DNA of 64,000 nucleotides from Xestospongia muta (Eukaryota; Porifera; Demospongiae; Haplosclerida; Petrosiidae). This document shows, in pieces, positions 17,610 to 38,083 of this stretch. The stretch is from positions 21,897,484-21,961,483 of the forward strand of contig OY848918.1 in the NCBI GenBank assembly GCA_963693285.1, given 5' to 3'. Both the position numbers and the translations under genes were made by a program. The notes under the pieces are model-generated. The model was not told where the DNA came from and searched no databases. It saw only the letters and a list, made by a program, of their open reading frames with translations. Numbering within the stretch: the stretch's first letter is position 1; every line of letters starts with the position of its first letter.

Positions 17610-20600
17610 ATGGCGGGTCCAGCAACTGATGAAGATACACTTCTCTTCACTTCTTTAGTCGACAAGAGCCTGACATTAGCTGCATTGATAGCTGCTGGTA
17701 TTTCATCAAGTCAACAAATAATGACAATAGATTTAAGTAGTACAGAAGAATTAAAGAAAAGAGATTACAATACAAGTAGTCCTCCACAGCAAGAGCCTGT
17801 AATTGAAGGAGCCATAGGGTTAATGTCAAGTCCTGGGGAGCCACCACCTGTAGAGGTACAATTGGAGGAAAATGATTGTATTAGTGAAGATACTGATTCG
17901 TCAATTGATGCTGAAGATGACCTCATGTTTGTAAATGTAGATGACACTCTATTTGACTCCGTAGCTGATTCAATGAGTGAACTTGCTGAAACCTTGGTCA
18001 TGATGAAACAGATATTCCTTCAAACAAACCACAGAGACCAAGAAGTACTTGGAGACCATATTCTTACTTTACCTGGTGGTCTTGAAGAATATTATGCCTT
18101 GTTTTTTAACATCTTTGAACGTGAGTTATTGTTAGGTTTTCAGCACTGTCTTAAACTTTCATGCATTCGATAATTCATACCTGAAAGTGTGTAGATCTTG
18201 GTATACTTTTTGCCAAGGCATGGAAGTATGGGACTGAAATTAATGAGTAGTATTTAATAGCAAAAATATTTAAAGTTGTTTTTCGTTTTTAGTTAGTCAA
18301 GGTTTACAAATTCAAGATGTCTTAGCTCATCTATATTTAACCGTCCTCTCTAATATTGAGGGGTGGGTAGATGTAAGCTCATCTGTTTGCAAATACTTGG
18401 CTTGCCAAGGTCTTTTGATGCAAAACGTTAATGAGTTACTCTATTTCCAAAAGATGCCTATTGAGAGCTCTGAAGTAAGCAATAATAATAAATAAATAAT
18501 ACAATACACATCTACTCTATAATACATTATAATGTAAACGTTAATACTAATACTTAATACTTATTTACTTTATTATACATTTTGTTAGGTATTACAATCT
18601 GCTGTTGAGGTTCATCTTGGAATCATCTATAATTGTGCAAGAAACTATCCATTGCCTGAATATTACTATAGCCGATTTCCGTGGGCTGACATTTTATCCA
18701 TCTGGGTGTCGTCTCCTATACCTGGTATAAGAATCACTTCCAAACTTCTAGCAAGTATGCTAGCATGTTTAGCTGGAGAAGAACTGAAGCTGATGGATAT
18801 GACAGAAGATGACCTGTCAACGCTTATATCAGCATTAACCATTGCCATTCAGTCATCGGATACGACAGCTGAAGCTTTCGGATATCGATATTCTGCACTT
18901 GAACTTGTGACGATATTACAGATGTTGTCTTGTAGACAAGAGAATTTTCAAAGAATAGCCCAACCATCTTTGTTAGTACCTGTTTCCCAGCTTATTCATA
19001 AAGGGGAAATCAGAGAAAAAGTAGCTTCTCTTAAATTGCTCTGGGGTCTATTAGAAGACCAATGCATCAAAGAATCCTTTGTGAAATTTCATGAGGATAT
19101 GCTTAGTTATATTAAAGGTTTGAGTGATAATGATCATGAAGATTTAACTCTGTGGAGTAATGGAGTACTTTCTGTCTTACATGAACCATGCTTGGATGCT
19201 AATGAAGGTATCGTTAATTTTTTTTTTAATTATATTTTATCTCGTTATAGGTAGCCATGAAGAATGCTTATTAGCTAGAATTAAATGTTACTATGCTGTT
19301 AAAAACTACAGTAAATGTGTGCAGTTGTGTAGTAATGTTGCTCATACCTCTGAGCCTCGTCTTATGAAAGGTTTGGCACTTTACCATATCTATCAAAATC
19401 GCCAACGAAGTTTACGGAAGCCTCATGCCTCTGCTAACAATGATTTCTTTATTAAACATCGTGAATGCTATGACCTTGCTAGAGAAGTGGTTAAGATTCT
19501 TGGATCAGCTAAAGACAACAATTGTCTTAAAGATCATAGTAAAAAGTTGGATTTTGCTATACTTGATTATCTCTTGGAAACAAACAAACTCAAAGAATTA
19601 AAACGATGCTTTTTGTGCTTAAGAAAACAAGATATTCATATGCAACAAAAATCAAGATTGAAGAAGAACGCATCCAAAGAAAAGGTGGGAAAAGCTGAGA
19701 CAACCGATACTTGTGTGACTTCAAATGTAGACAAAGAGAAGAAACAGAAATCTGAGCATTCTAAGATTGGCATCTGTGATAGTCATTTAATTCCTCAGTT
19801 GTGTTTAAAACGACTAGACAAGGAAGCTTCTTGCAAGGCTAGATCAAAAAATGTCTTGTTTGGTGTTTTTGGAACAAAATCTGATGATGTTATGGAGCGT
19901 ACACCTGGAACGTGTACTCGATATATGCTTTGTGGTCAATGTGAACACATTATCAACATAAAAGGTGAACAGCCTTTTATAAGCTTCTTTGAAGCGCTTT
20001 GTCATCACACATCTGGTGAACAGCAATTTAATTATGGACCAGAGCTGTGTTACTTTTGTGTAAGTTTAATATTTAGAACCCTATGTCCTTCCCAAGATGA
20101 TTACATTAATTCAGATGAAGTGTATCAACTACTACAACAATGTCGAGCCTTTTTAATGGCAGAAAGCCCATCAGATGTCATTGATTTCCCAAGTATCTAC
20201 TTGCTTGTCTGTCCTGTCAATGAAAAAGGATGTGACAAAATGATGGCCAAATTTCTTGTAGAAAGTTCAGTTTCGTATACATCAAAGTTATCGTTAGACT
20301 GTAAACCTGAAGAACTAGGCACATTTGAGTCTGTTTTTGCAAACTTCTTTATTGTGAAAATGGGTGTCATGATTGTCTTAGTAAAGTTTAAACCCTCAGC
20401 AAGATATGCTATTGCAGATCAATTTCTTGTCAATTGTAAAGGCGGCTTTTATATCCTTCCTCCAAACGAAATGAAAAGAAGTGTAATTCCAGTAGGTATA
20501 TGGACAGTATTAGATATACTTTACGAGGTCTATCAAGCCGATTTAGAGAGTGTAGGTGCTAATAAAGGTGATACAATGGAAGCCAGTGAAGCATCAAAAA

Positions 20601-20638
20601 CCCTGGTAGATGACGTTGGTCCAGAAGAAATTGGATGA
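17610..20638 (+). CDS. Unrecognised 899-aa protein with armadillo-like and TPR-like helices
   Basis: Four exons: 17610-18120, 18293-18474, 18589-19207, 19251-20638; all junction phases agree and the last intron is only 43 bp. The start MAGPATDED at 17610 is the first ATG after the divergent promoter. I do not recognise the family. Seen: an acidic, Ser-rich N-terminal third (about 75-120); helical repeat-like sequence about 140-430 resembling armadillo/HEAT folds; a TPR-like stretch about 465-485 (PRLMKGLALYHIYQN); a lysine-rich segment about 570-610; a C-terminal domain with a Cys cluster (CTRYMLCGQCEHI) and alternating strands. No signal peptide or membrane segment is apparent. Head-to-head placement with DnaJ may give heat responsiveness. 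Confidence 0.75.
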
Positions 20639-20799
20639 CATATATATCTCTGAAACAACGCAATATTTTGTGACAATCTTTTAAAACATTAAATTTTTTA
20701 AAATAACGTACATACTATCGTAATAATTGATGTAGGTGCAGAGGTCGTATTTATTAATTAACCCCTTATCGACAGGTGGAACTTCCAGCTTAAACAAAG

Positions 20800-23700
20800 A
20801 TGCTTCTTTCACGTGGTTTTCTTCGTCCTACGGTTATTATAGTCTTAAGTAATGTCATTATATTATTTTTGTGTCTTTTATATAGAACCTCATATGGGCT
20901 GCAAGGTGTATGAGTAACAGTTCGTCTATTGTAAGTGTAAATGTCGTAATAGGCGTGGTCAACTCATCACGTGTTTCTCTCTTGACATTTAGCCAACTAC
21001 CAAGCTTTTCATTAATGGAAAATTTGTTAATTCTAATACAACAAACTGGATTGACAACTTAAATCCTGTATGTTAAACGAGCTTATTTTTATGAAATTTC
21101 TTTCTTGTTTTTTCTTGTTTTCTAGGCAACCAACGAGGTCGTTACTTGTGTGCCATGTGCAACACAGGAAGAAATGACAGCTGCTGTTGATGCCGCTCAA
21201 GTGAGTGACCTCACCTATAGTTAATAATAAGATTTCATTAACTGTGTAGGCGGCATTTCCAGCATGGCGTGAGACCAGTGTTATGTCTCGACAACAGGTT
21301 ATGTTTCGTCTTCAACACATAATTCGTGAGAACATGGTAAATTAACTATTATAAGAGTGCTTGAATTTTAATGGTACTATTTTATATGATTTTGTTATTA
21401 TCTATTCAAATATAATGTTTTTCATTGACTGTTAATAAAGTACATATTAATTGTGTATTAATATTTAGTTATATTTGAATAGGTTTTTAACTTAAAAAGT
21501 ACTCAAAGTGTTTCAGCATTAATAGTTATTTACTAATATCATTGCTGTTCATATTAAATGTGTTCATACTTACAGTAGTAATCTTGTCTTGTATAGTCTG
21601 CTTTGGCCAAATCTATTACACAAGAACAAGGCAAAACACTAGCTGATGCTGAGGGTGACGTCTTGAGAGGACTACGTATGTGATAGATATTATATTACAT
21701 GTATAATTGAGATAACATTGAGTCTATTGTGATGTTTTAATTTCTATAGAGGTGGTTGAACATGCTTGTAGTATTACTAGTCTACAATTAGGAGAGACAT
21801 TAGGGTCGGTCTCTAAAGATATGGATACCTACACTTATCGTGAACCTTTGGGAGTGTGTGCTGGTGTGACACCATTCAATTTTCCAGCTATGATACCGTT
21901 ATGGGTTAGTTGCCCTTTGCTCTCCTTCACAAGTATCACCAGTATCACTTTAACCATCATTCTTTGACATCTGTTACTTTTCTGATTATCACCTTCATAT
22001 TTATCACTTTAACTTTATCTTCACTCTCTAAATCTCTTTATACTCATTTTTGTTTGCATTTCAGATGTTTCCCGTTGCTTTGGTTTGTGGTAATACTTAT
22101 GTCATTAAACCAAGTGAACTAGATCCAGGTGCTTGCATGATGTTGGTAGAAATGGCAAAGAATGCTGGAGTACCTGATGGTGTCCTTAATGTTATTCATG
22201 GACAGAAAGAAGGTTATTGTTATGTACATGTACATATTGATATGTATATTGTATAACAGTTGCTTGCAGAAAAAATAACTGATATATTTTTAGTTTTGGT
22301 AGATACATTTTGTTTCTGCTTTTTTTGCTAGCTGTTGACTTTATTTGTGACGAGCCCAGAATTCGAGCTATTTCATTTGTTGGTAGTGATCATGTTGGAA
22401 AGTACATTTATGAACGTGGAACAGCCAATGGAAAAAGAGTACAATCTAATATGGTATATATTGACAGATAAAACATTGAAGATATTTGTTTGCTAAATTT
22501 GATAGGGTGCTAAGAACCATGGTATCATACTGCCTGATGCTAATAAAGAACACACTATAAATCAGGTTAGCTAATCACATGACAATCATGTGACAATCAC
22601 ATGACACTAATATCAGTTGGTAGGGGCTGCTTTTGGTGCTGCAGGTCAACGTTGTATGGCCTTGTCTACAGCTGTATTTGTTGGGGAAGCGAAAGAATGG
22701 ATACCGGAGATTGTGGAGAGAGCCAAAACACTGAAAGTTCATGCAGGTTAATAATACTATATTGTATATGAATTGACATTTGGTGGTATGGTTTCAGGGA
22801 CTGAGCAAGGTGCTGATTTGGGCCCCCTTATTTCTCCTGAAGCTAAGCAAAGAGTCTGTGAACTCATCCAAAGTGGAGTAGACGAGGGTGCTGACGTAAG
22901 AAATGGATTAGTAGCTAGATTGATGGATAGATAAATCAGATAAATGGATGAATGAATTTAAAATGGACATATAGATTTATAGATTGTTTTTTAGCTGGTA
23001 CTTGATGGACGTGATATATCTGTTGAGGGATACGAGAAAGGGAACTTCGTTGGACCTACTATTCTTGGCAATGTTAAGGTATAATGTAATATAAAATATA
23101 TTCTATAAAATTGTTGTTAAATACACTATTTTTTAACTATACTACATTTGCATTAAAGCTAAGTTAACATCGGCTATACTTGTTATATGATGTGGTAGTC
23201 TTAACAATTATCTTCAAAGCTAAAGTAATTATAGTTTTGATGTTGTTGCCAAGTTTAGTGAAATCTTGTTATTAGTATAACTTAGTTTTGTGTTCATATA
23301 CAATCTAGTATATGTAATATCAATGTAAATGTCATAGCTAAATATAAAGTATTTGATGACTGATAAAATATACTCTTACCATATATGGTATTTTCTCCTT
23401 TTTTATTAGCCTGAAATGAAGTGTTATACTGAAGAAATATTTGGACCAGTTCTTATCATGCTTAATGTGGACTCCCTAGATGAAGTAAGACAGCAGTTCC
23501 TCTCCTATCTGAATATATTAATTGTTCTGATGAAAGGGGTGTCCTCTTGTATCCATACAATTTTGTTTATTATTTCTCTCATTAATAGGCCATTGATGTT
23601 ATCAATGACAATCCCTATGGTAATGGCACTGCCATATTCACAAACTCAGGGGCTGCAGCTCGAAAATTCCAAAACCAAATTGATGTTGGACAGGTATTCA

Positions 23701-24120
23701 TACTTGTGTATATAACTCTCATGTGACTTTTGTGGTTAGGTCGGTATCAACGTCCCCATTCCTGTTCCATTACCCATGTTTTCATTCACTGGTTCCCGTG
23801 CTTCATTCCGTGGTGATGTTAACTTCTATGGAAAACAGGTTAGATAGGAACTAATATTATAACTTAAATCAGTATGGGCTTATATTTAGTAGGAGCTTAT
23901 ATTTAGTAGGAGCTTATATTTAGTAGGGGCTTATATTTAGTAGGGGCTTATATTTAGTAGGAGCTTATATTTAGTAGGAGCTTATATTTAGTAAGGAGTT
24001 AAATTTATTTCTGTTCTATAGGGTATTCAGTTCTATACTCAAGTGAAGACAGTTACTAGTTTATGGAGACAAGAAGATGTTGAAGGACAAATGCCAACCG
24101 TCATGCCAACATTAAAATAA
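20800..24120 (+). CDS. ALDH6A1: Methylmalonate-semialdehyde dehydrogenase (acylating), mitochondrial
   Basis: Seventeen exons: 20800-20832, 20886-20930, 20993-21067, 21126-21200, 21250-21336, 21597-21675, 21750-21904, 22065-22212, 22332-22453, 22506-22565, 22617-22746, 22798-22895, 22995-23078, 23410-23484, 23589-23693, 23740-23838, 24022-24120. They total 522 aa, against about 535 for the human enzyme. It catalyses CoA-dependent oxidative decarboxylation of methylmalonate and malonate semialdehydes in valine and pyrimidine breakdown. Seen: [12 protein letters not shown] at the start of the mature enzyme; [15 protein letters not shown]; the cofactor-site segment [10 protein letters not shown]; catalytic Cys at about residue 306 in [18 protein letters not shown]; and the C-terminal [15 protein letters not shown] characteristic of this ALDH class. 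The first exons form a short basic leader ([11 protein letters not shown]); the first donor (GTTATT) is weak, so the start is the least certain part. Confidence 0.95.
23876..23998. repeat. 17-bp minisatellite in ALDH6A1 intron 16
   Basis: About seven tandem copies of (a/g)gcttatatttagtagg, fully inside the intron between exons 16 and 17. Confidence 0.9.
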
Positions 24121-24879
24121 ATTGACCAGTACTAACTAATGTCATCTTTTGTCATTTATATTATTCTTTGATCAGTCTTTGTTAGTAGTTAAGGAAATAC
24201 ATTGAATATATGACTAACCACATCAAATATATAGTGCATTAGTACTTAGAATCTTAATATGCTTAGTAACAGATAGTTACTACTACAAATATATACTTAG
24301 AATTGTACTGTTCTCAGTAACAAATCATTATTATTGCACTTATATAAAGGATGTTGACTTAGATATAGCCATTATTATTACTATGACCTTTTAAGAGTAT
24401 GTACTTCCTTGTACAAGTTAAACACACCTTATGACCACATACAGGATGTTATGATATATTATTGTTAATACTAATACAATAATTGGTCCTTTAGTTAGAT
24501 ACATTCATATATTATTATATACAATGTACCAAGAAGTGATCTCTCTCCTGTAACTTGTAATTTCCTAGTTATAATAATGACAAATTCTATTACATGTATA
24601 TAATGCTATTATTATATTGACTATCTGTATTGATAAATTAAATAATTTATTTAAACAATAAAAAGTGGAGACAGATTTCCTTCTTAATAGGTAACCAAGT
24701 TACAGTAAAAATGTTGGAATTAGTTAAATTGTGAGGGCGTTTATTGAATTAGTTGGTAGACTCCACCTCCTTACCAAATTTAGTACTACTGTTGATGTCT
24801 AACTATAAATTAGTGTCTACATAGTTTTAATATATTAGTTTGTGGTTTATCTAGTGTTAGTGACGTTAACGCGAGAAAG
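24121..24879. other. Intergenic region between ALDH6A1 and RasGRP
   Basis: About 760 AT-rich bases. It should hold the ALDH6A1 3' UTR (an aataaa overlaps its stop codon) and the RasGRP promoter. I see no further gene. Confidence 0.5.
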
Positions 24880-32319
<7,440 letters not shown>

Positions 32320-34510
32320 TGAATGATTCATGTGACTATCATGTGACTTTATGTGTGTTATTTAATGTGATATGAACATAATATCATGTGATAATCATAT
32401 GATTGTCATGTGAACATAAATATTGTGTCTTTTCTCTTTTCAACATTATTTTTCTGTAATATTAAGTTTAGTCAATAATTTCATTTAATATTATGCAATA
32501 TCAAATAATGACTTTAGTTGATAAGATAAATTTATTTTTTCTTATGTGGTATGATCAGTGTGATTATGTTAGTAATAATTTCATCCTATATTTAGTTGTT
32601 GTTAACTTGTTAACTACATAATGTTAATTTTTAAAGTGTGTACACACAATGTTGATAGGATAAGTGGTGTCAGTGATATATCCCAATATAGCTCTGTTAT
32701 TGTTTTGGTGCTATCCAATAGAGTTATGAAATGAATAATTGAAAATGTAATCATAGATTTTTTGAAATGAGGGTGGGTCCATTTAATGAGAAACAAAGAC
32801 AATGACTACTATTAGTTACAATTCAAACAAACAATAGACACACTAAATCTACTTGTGTGTGTGTGATCTGAAGTAAACAGTGTTTGTGTTAAAAATAAAT
32901 TAAAATCTACTGAACAATACTGTCTGTGAATACTTAATGAATAAAAACGCATATAGACAAGTGATAACTATTTGATGTATAATGTCTCACAAAGACACCC
33001 TAGCCTCTATTTCAGGCCTAGGACACTTATGTTTCATCATAATATTTAAGTATGTTATTCAATATTTGAGAACTTTTCTATATTAAGGAGAGTTTAAATT
33101 TCTCATGTAGTGTCTAAAATTACAACCTCAAATGGGATAGTGCCTTTTGTCTTTTTCTGCAAGTTTAGTAAATACTGTGTCATTATGTTAGTTCATGTAT
33201 ATATGTAATGAGTTTCATTGCTTTTAAAGAGGAGCACTTTAGGATTGTTATTTAAAACATATTCTGTTTAGTTATGACTTTATACTTAAAGTTCTTACTT
33301 GTTTTTTGTTGATACATTGTATCCCAATATAATACTGTTGTTGTTTTGATGCTATCCAATAATGTTATGTAATGAATAATTGAAAATGTAATCATAGATT
33401 CTTTGAAATGAGGGTGGTTCATTTAATGACAAATATTAAGCCTAATGAATATTATTATCTACAATTCAAATAAACACAAAACACTAAATCTACTTGTGTG
33501 TGTGTGATTTGAAGTAAACAATGTTTGTGTTAAAAATATAATCAGGATTCGCTGACTGACACAAAATGCAAGTCAATGATTAATATTGGAATCTTGGTGT
33601 ACAATACAATCAGCACATATTAACATAGAAATCAATACAAAGCCATTTTATAACAATAGTAGTACTGAGAAGAAATATGTGTGTATGTTTAAAGTCTTAA
33701 TAATCCTGTTACAAACTGACATATATAATCTTAATGATTTCAATTAACCTGAGTTAAATATAATTCTCCATGTTATCATTGATATATTCTACCATTGAAA
33801 TCTATATGATTTAACTTTGAGGATGACATTACTCCAAGTATTTAAAACTCTGTGAACATTATACTAAAGAAACCTATAAAATGGAAACTTTGAACAAACT
33901 GAACAATTGTTGTTGATGGTCTAATATATAATTATTTAGCACTAACAAATGTATATAAATATGTCCTTGTTAAGTTGAGTTTCATGCTAAGACAGCAAAG
34001 GCTAATACTAAGATACAACAGCTCAATGGCTATATATATACAGTGTGTCATACAATTTATATTAGAACAAATGAATACATCGCAACCTCAAAATTCTTGT
34101 TATATTTCACATCATACTAATATAATGTCATTATGTTAGTATCATAGATAAATATAAGTCATACGTTTTATTAGTTTTTAAAGAGGAACAATTTAGAATT
34201 GTTCCAGAGAATGTATATTTTGAAGCAGTGACAACTTCATACTAAAATTTCTTAATTGTTTATTGTTAATAGATTGTATCCCATTATATCACTGTCATTG
34301 TTTTGATGCTATCCAATAAAGTTATGTAATGAATAATTGAATATGTAATCATAGATTGTTTGGAATGAGGGTGGGTCCATTTAATGACAAACATAAAGAC
34401 AATGACTACTATTAGTTATAATTCAAACAAACAATAGACACACTAAATCTACTTGTTTGTGTATGTGATCTGAACTAAACATGTTTGTGTTAAAAATATA
34501 ATCATTAAGA
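32320..34510. repeat. RasGRP 3' flank with tandem dispersed repeats, block 1
   Basis: Contains a ~220-bp repeat (from cccaatatag...gttttg through ggtgggtccatttaatga and acacactaaatctacttg to cagtgtttgtgtt) at about 32680-32905, 33318-33540 and 34270-34505. Associated modules (cctaggacacttatgtttcat; acctcaaatgggata) lie near 32990-33290. Weaker relatives occur near 35590-35760 and 36290-36400. The acctcaaatggga module resembles the end of the last RasGRP exon, so the units descend from that exon and its flank. No gene is seen. Confidence 0.8.
33975..34095 (+). pseudogene. Degraded copy of RasGRP last exon
   Basis: Matches the coiled-coil exon at 32149-32319 (catgctaagacagcaaaggc; agatacaacagctcaatgg) with an internal deletion and substitutions. 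The splice acceptor is not conserved. Confidence 0.8.
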
Positions 34511-37500
34511 ATTTCTGATTGATACCTAATTTAATGTCAAGTTGAAGTTGAATTCTTTAATGCACCAAATCTGACACAATTAGTACATTGTACTTTGACT
34601 GTATAGCGAGTAGCAACTATGTGTGGCACTAGTAGTATTGAGTTAATGTAAATACTTTAAAACCATGATTATTGTTCACAAAGTTATTAAATTTTAATAA
34701 AAACAACATTCCTATAAATGAGAGTAATTTGTTATAATGATAAAACATGAAGACATTAAACGGTATCACAAGATATATTCAATTCCATATGTATGTGGTG
34801 ACCTAGATAAACAGTTAGTTTTGTCCATAGTTTATATAATGTTACCAGAACAATGTCTATTACTGGAAGCGAGGCTTGCTGTGTTCTATGATGAAAAGTC
34901 TTGCCTCTGTTATAGAGAATATAAAGTTTCAGTATTATCTAAGTAACACTAGATAAACAAAAAATTATGCCATTTACATAGTATGTGAGGATATCTGACA
35001 TTATTTACCAGTAAGTTATTTACATTTAATCATGATCTAAGCTAAATCTAAATTGTTATTACAATAACTAGGAGTATTTCTCTTTAAAGTTGAGATTAAG
35101 GAATACAAAGTTCCTATAGTAGGAGCTTTGAGTGATTTCTTTATAATATGAAAGCATATAGTCATATAATATTTGTTAAGAGAGAACATTTGACTTTATT
35201 ACCATAAAGAATTTTTTCTTCTCTTCCTTTCTTATTACTTACCACTTTCATATCATGAGTACAAAAGGATTCCTTCCCATCTTCCAGTATACTGGTATAT
35301 GACAGTTCAACTAGAAGGATTAGTACAGCAAGTTAGTTTATACAATGTATTACACATACAATAATAATAGAAACATTAATATAAGACATGTACCTGTTAA
35401 CAATATATGTCATATTCTATTGCATGACCATGATATGCTTAAAACAAACATTGATCACCATCCTAAAGAGTGATAACATTGTGTAAAGGGAATTGTTTAC
35501 CATGCAAGAGTATGTGATGTACAGAGCTTTATCATATACTGTTGTATTTGATGAGTTGATGTAAACATGCAGTTAAACAACACCCCATAAGATAAATGTA
35601 ATGGAAGATTCTTAAATATATGGGTGGTCCATTATAATGAGATACATGAGGACAATGATTTTCATTGGTTGCTATGGAATCAATCATGAAATACACTAAA
35701 TTGTCTTTAGTATGTGTGTGATCTGAAGTAAACAGTGTTGATGTTTGTTAATAAAACAGTTTGTATATTCAAGTGAAGATAATGCTATTTATTAGCTTTT
35801 CAAATGTTAAGTGTGTGTTGTCCTATTAACTTAGAAAATATTTCCCAGTTGATAAACATATATATTTTATACATAAGCAATCATTAAGAGTGCGTGAAAG
35901 CTGCTGAACACATTAATATCAGTACAACAAGATAATCCAAAAAGAAAAACGACAAAGTATTCAATATACCACTGTTCAAAGATTTTAAATATTTTTGTAA
36001 AGAAAAGGTATTAATATAATAAATTACGTAATCCATAACCTCTAGATGATTTTTTATGTCAAAGAGCATCCATTATGTATGATTATCTACTTAGTTTCTA
36101 ACTATAATTTTAATAATATTTAGGTACTATGTAATGGCGTGCTTTAGTTATGTAAATGATTGTTTGATGGCAATGCAAATAAACTGTAATGAATCCCTAC
36201 TTGTTGTTGTTTTCATAAGAAGAATGCTTATATTAGTTTATTCATCTATTGGTATAGATGATCTTAACTTAGGGGTGTATCAATAAGTGGGTGGTCCTTT
36301 ATAATAAAAAACATGAAGATAATGATAATCATTAGGAAAAAAGCACAAAAACACTAAATCTAGTTTTGCATGTAGATAGGTAAACACAGTTTGTCATGAG
36401 ATAAAACAAAAAGTCTACACAATGCTTTTTATGTCAGATTTGAATTGTGTCTGTTTTTGTTATAATTATCTAACAATAGTTTAACACAACATCTAACAAA
36501 CTTTAACTTATTGATATAAATTTGAAGACAGTAGATGTACAAATATAGTTGTATTCAATAAAGCTATGAATCACTTAAAAAAGAAAAAACACTTCCAATT
36601 AGGGTAGTTCCAGTAAATGTATTTATATGTGTGTGGTAGCCTAGGTAAACATTGTTTAATCTTAGTTATTATAATATTCAATACCGAACAATGTCTATAT
36701 GCTGGAGGTGTGTTGCCTTGTTCTTAAATGAAAAATCTCAATTTTATTATAAGAACTAGACAATATGATTGCAAAGAAATTTTGGAGTTTTTATTTAAGA
36801 GCTAGGGAAGGTATACATAATTATAGCTCACCTAACATCAGTTGATCATCATCCAACTGAAAAATGGGCTGGTTCACTGCTGTTACTGTTATGAACACAC
36901 TTTATTTTCGTTATAGCTAATACTCTCTAGATTGAAATTGAAAAGTCAATGATCAATAATGTAGGTTTTACTCTGCCAAAAATATTACTCAAATTATTAC
37001 TGTTGTTTCATACTGTTACCTACCTAGCACTTATTAATAATTTCTTCATAGTTTTTTACTGCAGAAATCACTCCCATCCCCTCCCCTCCATCTTACAATA
37101 ACTTTTCTATTAAAAACCAATAGTTTACAGATGTGCTCTTGTTTGGCTTCAAAAGTATTGTTAGTTAATGCATTAAGAAAAATAGTAACAGGGATACTTA
37201 ATACATGTATAGCAAAAATACGTACTCACTTTTATGATGTTCTTCTAGCCTTATGGACCAATCCTAACTTCAGATATGAACACTAAATGAAACATATATG
37301 TGGAGTGAAGTAGATATTATGGGTATATAGCTAATATTACGTGGAGTTAAAGGGGCATTTAAGTTAAATCATGTGTTTTTAAAATTAGTATTACTGCATC
37401 AGTTGTTACATGTTAAGTTCAATGCTTACGATTATATTATTGTGGTTATATCTTATTGTACAAATTATATATATGTACACATATATGTGTATATATGTGT

Positions 37501-38083
37501 GTGTTGTGTATAACTTGTAGAAAATACAATTAATCAGAACATTTTTGAACATGTATGCCATCTAAAACCAACTGTATAACACTACTTAATTGTATTTGTG
37601 TTAGCTAAAGTGCTGGATATGTATGTTTGGCTAACTTTGAAACCAAATCTTACTTCACTACTCAAATATTTAACTAGCACTTAGGTATTGCAACATTAAT
37701 AAGAAAACACATTTATTTAACAGCTTGCAATTAAATATATCTCTTTCAATTACAATCTGCTGTACGTAATCTGTAGTTATGTACATCAATTGAACCTTAT
37801 TTTCAACAAGTCAAAAAGAACAATGACAACAAGTGGTGATTATAAAAAAATTTAGACTGTGTAATTTTTTTCAGCTTAAGCTTTGTTATTATAGAAACAA
37901 GCCTGTTTTGATAATGAAAAGTGTAAGGTGTGGTTCCAGCTATGCTCTTGTTACACAAAAATACTAAAATATATCTATAATTATATTCATTTTCATTAAA
38001 TTCATTGAAAAAATCTATTCTTACTTGGGCTGGCTGTAAGTACTAGTTTTATAGCAGTATATCAAGATATTCAATTAAGAGCT
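34511..38083. other. Intergenic AT-rich DNA
   Basis: About 3.6 kb with no coding signal that I can support. It holds decayed relatives of the 220-bp repeat near 35600 and 36300, and short TA/TG runs near 37470. Open frames in it are short and lack splice support or recognisable composition. Confidence 0.6.
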
